Below the pieces are notes generated by a model. The model did no database searches, had not been told where the DNA came from, and saw only the letters and a list, made by a program, of their open reading frames with translations. The position numbers and the translations under genes are program-made. From the NCBI RefSeq assembly GCF_009184395.1, contig NZ_WEIC01000002.1, forward strand, positions 248,001 through 312,000: DNA of 64,000 nt, given 5' to 3'. The number at the start of each line of letters is the position of its first letter. Position 1 is the stretch's first letter. Source of the DNA: Amylibacter sp. SFDW26 (GTDB lineage: Bacteria > Pseudomonadota > Alphaproteobacteria > Rhodobacterales > Rhodobacteraceae). Of the stretch, positions 1 through 9,482 are shown piece by piece.

Positions 1-2425
1 TCGATGCAGAAACTTCGATCTCATCACGGCGTTTACCGTTGATTTGGATCGGCATCGTCACCGTATCATCCACCAACATATCAGGATCAACAGCAGGCCA
101 TTCAGCTTGTGAAACCAAACCTTCACCACCCAAAGCATTCCACATCTCTTCGGCCAAATGTGGCGTCATCGGTTGCATCATCTGCGCCATGATTTTCATA
201 GCATCTGCTTTGGCAGCTTTGTCTGCTTTCGATTTCGCTACTGTGTTCGTAAATTGGTAAAGGGCAGCGACAGATTTGTTAAACGCAAACCCTTCGATGC
301 CTTTAGTCACTTCATCCAATGTGCGGTGCGTTGTTTTTTGCAAAGCAAGCGCCTCCTTAGGCTCGGATGAGCCCGCGTCGGCACTTTGACAGATTTCATC
401 TGTCATTCGCCACACCCGCTGAAGGTGTTTCCAAGCCGCATCCGCACCCGATGCAGTCCATTCCACATCCCGTTCTGGTGGGCTGTCAGACATCACAAAC
501 CAACGCGCCGTATCAGCACCGTATTGATCAATAATGTCCTCTGGGTCGACCACGTTCTTTTTGGATTTAGACATCTTAATCGAAGGACCAACCTTTACAG
601 GTTGCCCATCAGCCGTCTCATATCCACCCTCAACTGGCTTAATCTCATCAGGTGTAAGCCATTTTCCGTCAGGATTTTGATATGTTTCGTGGCACACCAT
701 GCCCTGCGTAAACAACGCATTGAACGGTTCAACAGCAGACTTTGGCAAGTGACCCGTTAGGTTCATTGCACGCGCAAAAAAGCGGGAATACAACAGATGC
801 AAAATCGCGTGTTCCACACCGCCAATATACTGATCCACATTCATCCAGTATTCGGCATCCGCAGCAACTGTTGGTGTATCTGCGCGTGGGCTTGTAAAGC
901 GGGCGAAGTACCATGAGCTGTCTGCGAATGTATCCATCGTATCCGTTTCACGTTGCGCAGGTTTGCCACAAGAGGGGCATTCACATGCGCGCCATTCATC
1001 ATGGCGATCCAAAGGATTGCCTGGGCGATCAAACGTCACATCTTTTGGCAATTCAATCGGTAGGTTCTCTTTCTTCTCTGGCACCACGCCACAGTCATCA
1101 CAATGCACCACAGGAATTGGGCACCCCCAATAACGTTGACGGGACACACCCCAGTCACGCAAACGGTAGTTGGTTTTAGCCGTACCAATACCTTTGGCTT
1201 CAATCCGTTTGTTCACTTCCAGCTTGGCTTCTTCGATGGTCATGCCATCCAAGAACCGTGAATTGATCATACGGCCCGGGCCGGTGTAGGCCTCAGTACC
1301 AATCGAAAATGTATCAGGATCTTGCTTTTCATCACAAACAACAGGGGTCACAACCAAATCGTATTTACGTGCAAAATCCAAATCGCGTTGGTCATGCGCA
1401 GGACAAGCAAAAATAGCACCTGTGCCGTAACCCATCAATACGAAGTTCGCGATATAAACAGGCAATTCCCAACCAGAATCCAACGGATGCTTCACCGTGA
1501 TACCTGTGTTGAAACCCTTCTTTTCAGCTGTTTCCAACGCTTCTTCAGTTGTTCCCAACTGACGGCATTCTTGGTTAAAAGCCGCAATCTCTGTATTGTC
1601 TTTTTCCAGCTGCTTCGCCAATGGGTGGTCGCAAGAAATCGCAGCAAAGCTTGCGCCGAACAATGTGTCAGGGCGTGTTGTATAAACTTCTAACTGCTCA
1701 TGACCCTCAGGCGCACCAACTGTTTCAAAGTTAAATTGCAAACCATGGCTTTTACCAATCCAGTTCTTTTGCATTGTGCGTACTTTTTCTGGCCATTCGT
1801 CCAAGCCATCAATCGCATCCAACAATTCTTCTGAAAACTCAGAGATTTTGAAAAACCATTGCGTTAGTTCTTTACGCTCCACCAAAGCACCTGAACGCCA
1901 CCCGCGCCCGTTTTCCACCTGCTCATTCGCAAGCACAGTCATGTCCACAGGATCCCAGTTCACCACAGCATTTTTCCGGTACACTAATTCCTTATCCATC
2001 ATGTCGATGAACATGGCTTGTTGTTGGCCGTAGTATTCAGGATCACAGGTCGCAAATTCACGCGACCAATCAATCGACAAGCCAATGGGTTTTAATTGCG
2101 AACGCATGTCTGCGATATTCTGATAGGTCCAATCGCCAGGGTGAACCTTCTTTTCCATCGCAGCGTTTTCAGCAGGCATACCAAAAGCATCCCACCCCAT
2201 AGGGTGCAATACATTAAAGCCTTTTGCGGATTTATAACGCGCTACAACATCGCCCATAGTGTAGTTGCGGACATGACCCATATGAATGCGGCCTGACGGA
2301 TAGGGAAACATCTCAAGCACATAGTATTTTTCACGACTTTCATCGCGTTCAGCTTTAAATATCTCTGCGCTGTTCCATGCTTCTTGCCATTTCGGCTCAA
2401 CAACCCGTGCGTTGTAACGTGACAT
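1..2425 (-). CDS. leuS: Leucyl-tRNA synthetase, partial (3' end outside window)
   Basis: Class I aminoacyl-tRNA synthetase that charges tRNA-Leu in the cytoplasm. Reading the minus strand from the ATG at 2425, the frame stays open to the window edge (at least 808 residues), so only the C-terminal end is missing. The N-terminus carries the ATP-binding HIGH-type motif as HMGH in [12 protein letters not shown] (about residues 42-53), and the KMSKS loop is present as IKMSKSKK, encoded near 555-575. An editing-domain-like insertion lies between them. The upstream DUF3576 gene on the same strand and a hairpin at 2445-2469 in the leader suggest transcription from, or attenuation within, the 79-bp gap. 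Identification is certain from the motifs. Confidence 0.97.
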   Translation of the reverse strand, partial: MSRYNARVVEPKWQEAWNSAEIFKAERDESREKYYVLEMFPYPSGRIHMGHVRNYTMGDVVARYKSAKGFNVLHPMGWDAFGMPAENAAMEKKVHPGDWTYQNIADMRSQLKPIGLSIDWSREFATCDPEYYGQQQAMFIDMMDKELVYRKNAVVNWDPVDMTVLANEQVENGRGWRSGALVERKELTQWFFKISEFSEELLDAIDGLDEWPEKVRTMQKNWIGKSHGLQFNFETVGAPEGHEQLEVYTTRPDTLFGASFAAISCDHPLAKQLEKDNTEIAAFNQECRQLGTTEEALETAEKKGFNTGITVKHPLDSGWELPVYIANFVLMGYGTGAIFACPAHDQRDLDFARKYDLVVTPVVCDEKQDPDTFSIGTEAYTGPGRMINSRFLDGMTIEEAKLEVNKRIEAKGIGTAKTNYRLRDWGVSRQRYWGCPIPVVHCDDCGVVPEKKENLPIELPKDVTFDRPGNPLDRHDEWRACECPSCGKPAQRETDTMDTFADSSWYFARFTSPRADTPTVAADAEYWMNVDQYIGGVEHAILHLLYSRFFARAMNLTGHLPKSAVEPFNALFTQGMVCHETYQNPDGKWLTPDEIKPVEGGYETADGQPVKVGPSIKMSKSKKNVVDPEDIIDQYGADTARWFVMSDSPPERDVEWTASGADAAWKHLQRVWRMTDEICQSADAGSSEPKEALALQKTTHRTLDEVTKGIEGFAFNKSVAALYQFTNTVAKSKADKAAKADAMKIMAQMMQPMTPHLAEEMWNALGGEGLVSQAEWPAVDPDMLVDDTVTMPIQINGKRRDEIEVSAS

Positions 2426-2444
2426 AACTTACCCTTATACGTTT

Positions 2445-2469
2445 AACGCCGAGCAATGGGCTCGGCGTT
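2445..2469. terminator. Hairpin in the gap between DUF3576 gene and leuS
   Basis: Perfect 10-bp inverted repeat (AACGCCGAGC / GCTCGGCGTT) with a 5-base loop, 20 bases upstream of the leuS start. On the plus strand it is followed by a short T run. On the minus strand, where both neighbouring genes are read, it has only two Ts after the stem. It could therefore be a weak terminator of the DUF3576 gene or a structured leuS leader. Confidence 0.5.
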
Positions 2470-2504
2470 TTCGATTTATACTGAATTTATAGTTCCGAAA
2501 AGAC

Positions 2505-3080
2505 CTAACGCTTGGTCGCTGCAATCCGCAGTTGGCGCGCACGCGTTAGGATCGCATCTTCGATACGTTTGTTTGTTTCCACACTTGCAGGGCCATTACG
2601 TTTTTGCATCGCAACTTTCAATGAGCTTGCTTCAAGTGCTGGGTCTTGGATTAGGACTGTCGCTCTGAATTGTGTGTTCGATCCAGGTGCGCGACCCCAT
2701 CCTAAAACAATAACACCGGAAAATGGATCAGCTGCTTCAATCGGGAGGAAATTCAGAGTTTCCAATGTTGCAGTCCATAGATGCTTATTAACACGAATGT
2801 CTTTATCATCATTAGGAGGTCTAAAGAGCGCATTAAGATCAAGACCGCCAGCAGCAAGACCGCCTTGCAACTGCTCCTTTGGTGTCCGAGGAATATCTGC
2901 GCTCGCCCCTTGTTGGATAATCCTGCCGTCCTTGTCTCGCGGTTTTTCAACTTTGGCCTGCGCCGCCCTATCACGTTTGAAAAGACCTGCTGAACTCCCT
3001 GCACTATTGATTCTGCCACAGCTTGCCACGACGGCAGCCACCAACAAAAGACTTAGCACTTTAGACATTTTACCTGACAT
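2505..3080 (-). CDS. DUF3576 family lipoprotein
   Basis: Putative outer-membrane or periplasmic lipoprotein of 191 residues, of unknown function. The N-terminus (MSGKMSKVLSLLLVAAVVAS then Cys) is a signal sequence ending in a V-V-A-S-C lipobox, so the mature protein starts at that Cys. I chose the ATG at 3080 because GAGGGG lies about 10 bases upstream; an ATG 33 bases further out and another 12 bases in are alternatives. The C-terminal half (WTATLETLNFLPIEAADPF onward) matches the DUF3576 family as I know it, which is frequent beside leuS in Rhodobacterales. It is read in the same direction as leuS. No catalytic residues are apparent. Confidence 0.85.
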   Translation of the reverse strand: MSGKMSKVLSLLLVAAVVASCGRINSAGSSAGLFKRDRAAQAKVEKPRDKDGRIIQQGASADIPRTPKEQLQGGLAAGGLDLNALFRPPNDDKDIRVNKHLWTATLETLNFLPIEAADPFSGVIVLGWGRAPGSNTQFRATVLIQDPALEASSLKVAMQKRNGPASVETNKRIEDAILTRARQLRIAATKR

Positions 3081-3244
3081 TATGAACTGCCCCTCGAAAT
3101 TTCTTACCAACATCTATCCTGTTGTTTTTAAGCGAACAAGGGGTTTGGTAAAGTTTCTGCTTGTTTATCTGCTATACACGTCAAATTGAAGTCATTGTGG
3201 TTTTCGGGGTTTACGAAACCATTTGATCACGCCAAAAAAGGTTT

Positions 3245-3898
3245 ATGTCATTAAATGAGATAAAAACCCGCATCCTAAAAGCTGAAGAAACAGCGAAGCG
3301 CCCTGCTGGCAGCACACAATTGATCGCCGTTTCTAAGGTACAACCAAATGAGCGCGTTCATGCTGTATTGCAACAAGGCCACCGTTTGTTTGGTGAAAAT
3401 AAAGTACAAGAATCCGAAGGGAAATGGCCTGATTTTAAACAGGAATTTCCAGATGCTAAGGTACATCTTATTGGACCTTTGCAAACCAACAAGGTTAAGA
3501 ATGCTGTTGCCTTATTCGATGCCATTCACGCTGTAGATCGCCCAAAACTTGCAAATAAGCTTGCGTCTGAAATTCAAACGCAAGGCAAAGCGCCTGATAT
3601 GTTTATTCAAGTCAACACAGGCGAAGAACCACAAAAAGCAGGTATTTTACCAGCGGATGCAGATGCTTTCATCAAAGAATGCATTGCAATGGAACTACCT
3701 ATTATCGGCCTTATGGTGATCCCGCCTGTGAATGAAGAATCTTCACTTCACTTTACACTCTTACGTAAAATTGCAGAACGTAATGGATTAACTGGATTAT
3801 CCATGGGTATGAGCGGTGATTTTGAACGCGCTGTGGCATTGGGTGCCACGCATGTTCGTGTTGGTTCTGCGATATTCGGCGAACGGGACTACGGTTAA
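3245..3898 (+). CDS. YggS/PROSC-family pyridoxal-phosphate homeostasis protein
   Basis: Cytoplasmic PLP-binding protein (YggS, PLPBP family) thought to buffer free pyridoxal phosphate and amino/keto acid balance; it is not a racemase. The 217-residue length is typical. Seen in the sequence: the PLP-lysine segment LIAVSKVQP (about residues 26-34), the HRLFGENKVQE motif, HLIGPLQTNKVKNA, and the C-terminal SMGMSGDFERAV and VRVGSAIFG phosphate-binding loops. It is monocistronic and convergent with nhaA. A terminator hairpin overlaps the last codons. Confidence 0.95.
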   Translation: MSLNEIKTRILKAEETAKRPAGSTQLIAVSKVQPNERVHAVLQQGHRLFGENKVQESEGKWPDFKQEFPDAKVHLIGPLQTNKVKNAVALFDAIHAVDRPKLANKLASEIQTQGKAPDMFIQVNTGEEPQKAGILPADADAFIKECIAMELPIIGLMVIPPVNEESSLHFTLLRKIAERNGLTGLSMGMSGDFERAVALGATHVRVGSAIFGERDYG

Positions 3899-3920
3899 CA
3901 ACCACAGTCCCGCTCTTTTC
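3884..3920 (+). terminator. Intrinsic terminator overlapping the yggS stop codon
   Basis: Inverted repeat CGGGACT (3884-3890) / AGTCCCG (3906-3912), extended by GGTT/AACC around a three-base loop, followed by CTCTTTTC. The stem starts inside the last codons of the YggS gene and contains its stop codon. It lies between two convergent genes, the other being nhaA. Confidence 0.65.
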
Positions 3921-3923
3921 GAT

Positions 3924-5114
3924 TTATGCTGGCTCAGCAACCACTTTTTGCGGCGAAGTCGTTGCATAAAGGGCTATGAACCCCAGCAAGCCAGATAAAA
4001 TCGAACCTGATAATACACCTAAGCGCACCTCGTTCATGACCTCTGGGGATGAGAATGCCAGTGAACCGATGAACAAACTCATCGTGAAACCTACGCCTGT
4101 TAAACACGCCACTCCGTATACATGGCGCCACCCAACATTTTCAGGCAACCGTGCAATCTTTGTATTGATCGCCAACCATGTGATACCAAACACACCAACC
4201 TGCTTACCAACGAACAGACCTGCCGCGATACCCAGCGGCAATGGTTGCAACAGTTGTGCGAATGACAACCCTGCCAATGATACGCCCGCATTTGCAAAGG
4301 CAAACAATGGAAGGATTAAGAATGCGACCCACGGGTGCAATCCATGTTCAGCGCGATGTACCATTGATTCTTCGCCATCACCCTCTTTCAACGGGATAGT
4401 GAGCGCAATCAAAACACCAGCTAATGTTGCGTGCACACCAGACTTCAGCACACAGACCCACATAAAAATACCGATGATGATATAGGGTGCAAATTTGCGC
4501 ACACCCATACGGTTCAAACCAACAGCGACGGCAAAACCAAGCATAGATAGCGTTAATGCATTTACAGACAGATCAGCACTATAGAATATCGCAATGATCA
4601 GAATTGCACCAAGGTCATCAATGATCGCAATCGCAAGCAAGAATACCTTTAAGGATACAGGCACGCGCGATCCAAGCAGCGCCAAAATACCCAGCGCAAA
4701 CGCAATATCTGTTGCGGCAGGTATCGCCCACCCTGAAATCGTTTCTGGGCTACCCCAATTAAACCATGCAAACACCAATGCTGGGCCAGCCATACCACCA
4801 ATAGCAGCAAGGACAGGCAAAATTGCTTTGTCAAAACTAGATAATTCACCTGCTAAAACTTCGCGTTTAATCTCTAATCCAACTAGGAAAAAGAATATGG
4901 CCATCAATCCATCGTTGATCCACAGAACCAATGCTTTGGAAATCTCAAGACTGCCAATAGCAACTGTAATTGGCGTATTCAAAAAAACCGAATAGAACCC
5001 TGAAAAAACAGAGTTACTGATGATCAACGCAGCAATTGTCGTAAACATCAGAATGATCCCTGCACTCGCCTCTAGGTGCAGAAAATGTTGAATTCGCGAA
5101 AGGACTCTCGTCAT
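3924..5114 (-). CDS. nhaA: Na+/H+ antiporter NhaA
   Basis: Inner-membrane electrogenic Na+/H+ antiporter for sodium and pH homeostasis, 396 residues (the family is usually about 390). Start at 5114 (MTRVLSRIQHFLHLEASAG) is preceded by AAAGGA at a good distance; an upstream in-frame ATG at 5201 would add a charged tail and lacks such a site. Visible features: FFFLVGLEIKREVLAGEL, AAIGGMAGPALVF, and the ion-binding aspartate pair in AIAIIDDLGAI, in a 12-helix-like hydrophobicity pattern. It is divergent from a LysR regulator (5252), an arrangement resembling nhaA/nhaR of enterics, although the regulator here is OxyR-like. Confidence 0.95.
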   Translation of the reverse strand: MTRVLSRIQHFLHLEASAGIILMFTTIAALIISNSVFSGFYSVFLNTPITVAIGSLEISKALVLWINDGLMAIFFFLVGLEIKREVLAGELSSFDKAILPVLAAIGGMAGPALVFAWFNWGSPETISGWAIPAATDIAFALGILALLGSRVPVSLKVFLLAIAIIDDLGAILIIAIFYSADLSVNALTLSMLGFAVAVGLNRMGVRKFAPYIIIGIFMWVCVLKSGVHATLAGVLIALTIPLKEGDGEESMVHRAEHGLHPWVAFLILPLFAFANAGVSLAGLSFAQLLQPLPLGIAAGLFVGKQVGVFGITWLAINTKIARLPENVGWRHVYGVACLTGVGFTMSLFIGSLAFSSPEVMNEVRLGVLSGSILSGLLGFIALYATTSPQKVVAEPA

Positions 5115-5251
5115 TATTATATTCCTTTGATCATGCACACGCTTGTTCGTTTTTCTTTTTGCGCGTGCGTTATGATCTTCATATGGGTTGCCAAAATACA
5201 TAATTCAAATATATAAAAACACTCATATATATAGTTTAAGGCTATGATTAA
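5115..5251. promoter_or_regulatory. nhaA/LysR divergent promoter region
   Basis: A 137-bp divergent intergenic region, very AT-rich next to the LysR start. An imperfect dyad (AAATATAT ... ATATATATAGTTT, about 5207-5237) of the T-N11-A type is a plausible LysR operator controlling both genes. No promoter hexamers could be fixed with certainty. Confidence 0.4.
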
Positions 5252-6154
5252 ATGAAACCCACATTGCGCCAAATGGAATACATCGTCACCGTTGCAGAAA
5301 CAGGTCGCTTTGGTGTGGCAGCTTCTAAATTAAACGTCAGCCAACCCAGCCTGTCTGCCCAGATTGCAGAAACAGAAGCTTTCTTAGGTGTGCGTATTTT
5401 TAACCGTGGGCGCACAGGGGCAACGACCACAAAAGAAGGTGAAGATATCGTACGCCGTGCACGCCTTATATTGCGCGATGTCGAAGACCTATGTGTATCC
5501 GTTCGCGACAAAGGCGTTTTAGCGGGCCGCCTGCGCTTAGGCGTCTTATCATCTGTTGGCCCGTATCTTTTACCCTCTGTTGTACGCGACATTCACAAAA
5601 ACCATCCAACACTACGATTGGTCGTACGTGAAGAAAACACGCGAGAATTAGAAGAAGGTTTGAAATCAGGCCGCCTTGATATGGTCATTTCATCCCCCGA
5701 AGACCATCCAGGAACATTACAAATACCATTGTTCCAAGAACGACTCTGGGCTGCATTCGCCATTGATGACCCATTGGCCCAGACAACAGGCCCAATCGCA
5801 CTGAAAAAACTTGCGGGGCAAACCCTGCTAACTTTGGGCCGCGCATATCGCTTATCAAACGTTGTCTCATCCTTGGCAGCAAAATGCGGCGGGTATGTCT
5901 CTGATGAATACGAAGGCACCAGCCTAGACGCTATTCGCTTAATGGCAGCCACAGGTGCTGGCGTGGCAATCCTCCCACAATTATATGCACAGACAGAGGC
6001 CCAGCGCGGGCGTGATATCATGTTGCGTGAAATCTTGGATACGACAGCAATACGTCAAATCGCGCTGATCATGCCGACAAGTGAAACCATTGATAGCGGC
6101 GGGCAAGTTTTGGCAGATACATTAAAAAAGCACGCTTTAAAGATTATGAAATAG
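5252..6154 (+). CDS. LysR-family regulator, OxyR-like but lacking the redox cysteine
   Basis: DNA-binding transcriptional regulator of 300 residues: N-terminal winged HTH (LRQMEYIVTVAETGRFGVAA, then SQPSLSAQI) and a C-terminal effector domain. The domain (GRLRLGVLSSVGPYLLP and TSLDAIRLMAATGAGVAILP) resembles the OxyR branch. When the segment before TSL is aligned with E. coli OxyR, the position of peroxidatic Cys199 is Arg and that of Cys208 is Ala. A single Cys lies three residues from the latter, so thiol-disulfide sensing as in OxyR is unlikely. Divergent from nhaA, which suggests it controls ion or pH homeostasis. Its 3' end overlaps the convergent amidotransferase gene by 11 bases. Confidence 0.88.
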   Translation: MKPTLRQMEYIVTVAETGRFGVAASKLNVSQPSLSAQIAETEAFLGVRIFNRGRTGATTTKEGEDIVRRARLILRDVEDLCVSVRDKGVLAGRLRLGVLSSVGPYLLPSVVRDIHKNHPTLRLVVREENTRELEEGLKSGRLDMVISSPEDHPGTLQIPLFQERLWAAFAIDDPLAQTTGPIALKKLAGQTLLTLGRAYRLSNVVSSLAAKCGGYVSDEYEGTSLDAIRLMAATGAGVAILPQLYAQTEAQRGRDIMLREILDTTAIRQIALIMPTSETIDSGGQVLADTLKKHALKIMK

Positions 6155-6875
6155 GTTTTGCTGCTTTCACCAACGCATCAAAAATATTCTGCTGACTTTC
6201 ATCTACATCTGCCGTCATTTCAGGATGCCATTGCACTGCAATACAAAACGGATGATCTGCCACCTCTAACGCCTCAACAATACCATCAGCAGCTGTTGCC
6301 GAAGCAGATAGCCCCTCACCAATATCCTTAACCCCTTGATGATGACCCGACATGGTTTTTACCACATCCCGATCGACAACATTAAACAGCTTTGACTCTT
6401 CTATGATATCAGCCGCCTGTAATGTCCAAATCGTTTCAGTCCCTTGGTGAATATTCTCAGGATGCACATCTGCAATATGCTCATACAAAGTCCCGCCCGA
6501 TAAAACATTCAAAACTTGCAAGCCGCGGCAGATCAACAAAACGGGCTTATCCTTACGACCTAAAACAGCACGCAACAAAGCGAATTCCGTTTCATCCCGC
6601 TCCGTATCTTTTGACCCCAGCTTCGGATGTTCAACATCACCACTATAATATGTCGGATCGATATCGGCACCACCTGCAAAGACAATACCATCAACAGTAT
6701 CCAACCAACCTTCGATATTCTGTTCACCAGGTGGCAATAAAACAGGTACAGCACCAGCACGTCTGACAGCATCTACATAAGCAGTGGGCACCGTGAAAAA
6801 TTGATCATCCGCTTCGCTTGGAACTTTCTTTTCCGTTCGCCCATATGTTGTGATGCCAATAATCGGTGCTGACAT
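6144..6875 (-). CDS. Class-I glutamine amidotransferase / gamma-glutamyl-GABA hydrolase-like (peptidase C26)
   Basis: Predicted cytoplasmic hydrolase of gamma-glutamyl compounds (PuuD type), 243 residues. The nucleophile Cys is in LLICRGLQVLNV, and the catalytic His-Glu pair is in AVQWHPEM near the C-terminus. VFAGGADIDP provides the oxyanion-loop region. In PuuD the step is hydrolysis of gamma-glutamyl-GABA in putrescine breakdown; no other puu genes are nearby, so the substrate is unproven. It is the last gene of a three-gene operon (ribA, L,D-transpeptidase, this gene) and starts 3 bases after the transpeptidase stop. Confidence 0.85.
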   Translation of the reverse strand: MSAPIIGITTYGRTEKKVPSEADDQFFTVPTAYVDAVRRAGAVPVLLPPGEQNIEGWLDTVDGIVFAGGADIDPTYYSGDVEHPKLGSKDTERDETEFALLRAVLGRKDKPVLLICRGLQVLNVLSGGTLYEHIADVHPENIHQGTETIWTLQAADIIEESKLFNVVDRDVVKTMSGHHQGVKDIGEGLSASATAADGIVEALEVADHPFCIAVQWHPEMTADVDESQQNIFDALVKAAKPIS

Positions 6876-6878
6876 ACC

Positions 6879-7394
6879 TTATTGCCCCTTAATAATCACA
6901 CGCGACCACGGCTTCCAATTTTCAAAAATCCAGATCAGATCATTGCGATCAAAAGCAATACACCCTTCTGTCGGATGCCGCGGCTTACGCCAAACATGCA
7001 TGAATATCGCACTGCCAGCACCCGGCACAGCATCAGGCCAGTTGTAATCCAATATTCCAAAAGCATCATATAAAGGATCAGCGCGACGTTGCTTTTCATG
7101 GCTATAAGGATGTTCAGGTGCATAAAGACCATGGTTATAATCGGGGTCTTTCGGATCATCCGACCAAATATCACCCAGCCCTATAGAATCTTGTGCAACC
7201 GCACGTGCATTAAAATCCAAACGATCTGTACGAAACTTAATGCCTTCCAAATGAAACGTTCCAATGGGTGTAATACCATCGCCTTCACCTTGTTTGACAG
7301 CGATACCGCCACGACCGATCGCACAGTGTAAGTTCACGCCCATAAACCGTGCGCCCCATTCTGTGACAACCAAATCATCAAAGCGTGCGTTCAT
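6879..7394 (-). CDS. L,D-transpeptidase (YkuD) family protein, no signal peptide visible
   Basis: YkuD-fold protein of 171 residues. The catalytic signature is visible as FMHVW ... [14 protein letters not shown] with the nucleophilic Cys in the C-terminal third. Family members form or edit 3-3 crosslinks in peptidoglycan, or attach proteins to it. Unusually for that role there is no N-terminal signal peptide: it begins [19 protein letters not shown], and no hydrophobic segment is found. A cytoplasmic role or non-classical export is possible. The ATG overlaps the ribA stop (ATGA), so the two are translationally coupled. Confidence 0.85.
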   Translation of the reverse strand: MNARFDDLVVTEWGARFMGVNLHCAIGRGGIAVKQGEGDGITPIGTFHLEGIKFRTDRLDFNARAVAQDSIGLGDIWSDDPKDPDYNHGLYAPEHPYSHEKQRRADPLYDAFGILDYNWPDAVPGAGSAIFMHVWRKPRHPTEGCIAFDRNDLIWIFENWKPWSRVIIKGQ

Positions 7395-8479
7395 AAAAGA
7401 TGCCCGCTTTTGTTCGCTTTGGTCGCCAAGTAATGCGCATTCAACGGATTCTCGCCCACCTTCAGCTCTATGCGCTCAGCAACTTCAAGGCCTGCATCAT
7501 TCATGCGCGCCACTTTATTCGGATTGTTCGTCATCAAACGCACCGAGTTAAAGCCAAGGGACTTTAAAATCTCTGCACCCAATTTAAAATCACGCTCATC
7601 GTCTTCAAACCCCAAACGGTGGTTCGCTTCAACCGTATCGAACCCTTGGGACTGCAAAGCATAGGCACGCATTTTATTCGCCAACCCAATACCACGCCCC
7701 TCTTGGTTCATATATAAAAGGACACCAGAGCCTTCTGCAGCGATCTGTTGCATCGCCGCATTTAACTGCGGGCCACAATCACATTTCAACGATCCAATGA
7801 TATCACCCGTGAAACAGGCCGAATGTAGGCGCGATAAAACAGGTTCATCCCGTTTTGGGCTGCCAATCTCAATCGCATAATGCTCTGTCCCCCCATCATC
7901 AGGGCGAAACACATGCACTTTAGACGCATTTGAAACTGCCAATGGTACATTTGCCGCTGCAACCAAAGCCAAAGGACTACTTTTATGCAAACACGGCCCA
8001 ATAGCATCCAATGTTAAACAGTGCAGATATGGTAATTCACTTACTTGCTGTTTGGTAATTTCCACAACAACGGCCGCAGGCAACAATCGCGCCCATTTAC
8101 AAATCATTAATGCAATACGATGTGGTTCAGCCGTCCCATCACAAATGGGCATAAACGGACCCTTCATAGGATTTTGTAAATCATCCACTGGATTTGCAAC
8201 GGCATTCAACCATGCCAAATCACGGTCCGCAGGTACTGCAAGACGCGCCAAATCACCACCAGATGCATAAGTGGCCAATGTCTTTGCCCGCCAATCCGTA
8301 ATCGTCAATTCCAACGAATCAGAAAAACCACGCAAATGTTTCAATCTATCTGCATGTAATGTTTCAACAGCCGCAGCCATCCACACAGAATCCCCATTAG
8401 ACAGCAAAATGGGTACGCCCATGCGCAAATCAGCCCGCATTCGGGCTATTTGTTCTTCGACTGTCAGTAGAATCGCCAT
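7391..8479 (-). CDS. ribA: GTP cyclohydrolase II with degenerate N-terminal domain
   Basis: First committed step of riboflavin synthesis: opens the GTP imidazole ring to give 2,5-diamino-6-ribosylamino-pyrimidinone phosphate, with Zn. The C-terminal domain is complete, with zinc ligands Cys222, Cys233 and Cys235 ([16 protein letters not shown]), [10 protein letters not shown] at 257-266, and [16 protein letters not shown]. The first ~180 residues resemble a divergent DHBP-synthase-like fold ([15 protein letters not shown]) but lack the RENEGD-type acidic motif, so DHBP synthase activity is not expected. Start at 8479 follows GAAGGC; a longer in-frame start at 8557 looks less likely. First gene of the operon. 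Confidence 0.93.
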   Translation of the reverse strand: MAILLTVEEQIARMRADLRMGVPILLSNGDSVWMAAAVETLHADRLKHLRGFSDSLELTITDWRAKTLATYASGGDLARLAVPADRDLAWLNAVANPVDDLQNPMKGPFMPICDGTAEPHRIALMICKWARLLPAAVVVEITKQQVSELPYLHCLTLDAIGPCLHKSSPLALVAAANVPLAVSNASKVHVFRPDDGGTEHYAIEIGSPKRDEPVLSRLHSACFTGDIIGSLKCDCGPQLNAAMQQIAAEGSGVLLYMNQEGRGIGLANKMRAYALQSQGFDTVEANHRLGFEDDERDFKLGAEILKSLGFNSVRLMTNNPNKVARMNDAGLEVAERIELKVGENPLNAHYLATKANKSGHLL

Positions 8480-8645
8480 AGTCGGGCCTTCAAAATTGTA
8501 ACAAATCAGATGCTTTCTATATCCTGCATTATCCAAATATGAAACATTTCCCGTCATTTCGACACGAGCCTGTGAGTTTTATGATCCAGATGTTGCCGAA
8601 ACCGTAAAAACATCAGAAGTTTGAATCAACAAATGGAGCGCTATT

Positions 8646-9332
8646 ATGAGCAACGTAAAAAAAATATTAATGGTCGATGATGACGATGACTTGCGCGAAG
8701 CGCTTGCAGATCAACTGGTCCTGACAGAAGATTTTGATGTATTTGAAGCAGCAGATGGCGCTGGCGGCTTGGATAAAGCCAAAGAAGCAATCTATGATCT
8801 TGTGATCCTAGACGTTGGCTTGCCAGACATGGATGGCCGTGAATTGTGCCGTTTGATGCGCAAACAAGGCGTGAAATGCCCAATCGTAATGCTTACAGCG
8901 CATGACACAGATGCAGACACAATTTTGGGTCTGGATGCAGGTGCAAACGATTACATCTCAAAACCGTTCAAATTCCCAGTATTACTGGCACGTATTCGCG
9001 CACAATTGCGTCAACACGAGCAATCAGAAGATGCCGTATTCACGCTTGGGCCATACACGTTCAAACCAGCGTCAAAAATGTTGATCACTGAGGACGAAAA
9101 GAAAATCCGTCTGACAGAAAAAGAAACTAACATTTTGAAATTCCTATACCGCGCTCAAGATGGCGTAGTGGCCCGCGATGTGCTGTTGCACGAAGTGTGG
9201 GGTTACAATGCAGGTGTTACAACACACACATTGGAAACACACATCTACCGCTTGCGTCAAAAGATCGAGCCCGATCCTAGCACAGCGCGTTTATTAGTTA
9301 CTGAATCAGGTGGTTACCGCTTGGTTGCTTAA
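8646..9332 (+). CDS. OmpR/PhoB-type response regulator (orphan)
   Basis: Cytoplasmic two-component transcription factor of 228 residues. Receiver domain at about 1-120: acidic cluster VDDDDD (10-15), phospho-acceptor Asp56 in LVILDVGLPDMDG, the conserved Thr in LTAHD, and Lys in YISKPFKF. Winged-helix output domain at about 130-228 (LTEKETNILKFLY, THTLETHIYRLRQKIE, ESGGYRLV). No histidine kinase is adjacent, so its partner lies elsewhere. It is monocistronic: start 88 bases from the divergent ribA ORF's longest frame, and a strong terminator follows. Members of this type include the orphan essential regulators of alphaproteobacteria, but a specific name is not justified. Confidence 0.92.
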   Translation: MSNVKKILMVDDDDDLREALADQLVLTEDFDVFEAADGAGGLDKAKEAIYDLVILDVGLPDMDGRELCRLMRKQGVKCPIVMLTAHDTDADTILGLDAGANDYISKPFKFPVLLARIRAQLRQHEQSEDAVFTLGPYTFKPASKMLITEDEKKIRLTEKETNILKFLYRAQDGVVARDVLLHEVWGYNAGVTTHTLETHIYRLRQKIEPDPSTARLLVTESGGYRLVA

Positions 9333-9369
9333 TTCTCCCTGAAGTCCTCCCAAGACTTTATCCTGACTG

Positions 9370-9397
9370 GCCCGCCATTTTTGGCGGGCTTTTTTTA
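9370..9397 (+). terminator. Intrinsic terminator after the response regulator
   Basis: GCCCGCCA / TGGCGGGC stem with a four-base loop followed by seven Ts, 37 bases after the regulator stop codon. A textbook rho-independent terminator. Confidence 0.9.
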
Positions 9398-9482
9398 TTT
9401 CATAAACTGTGACAGCCCTCACATAATCAAGCAAAACATCGCAGTAAAAAGAGCTAAAACATAATAATAATGAAGGCTCAAA

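Noticed and set aside
2512-3189. 225-codon plus-strand frame across the DUF3576 gene
   Set aside because: The minus strand encodes a lipoprotein with lipobox and RBS; the opposite frame shows no feature.
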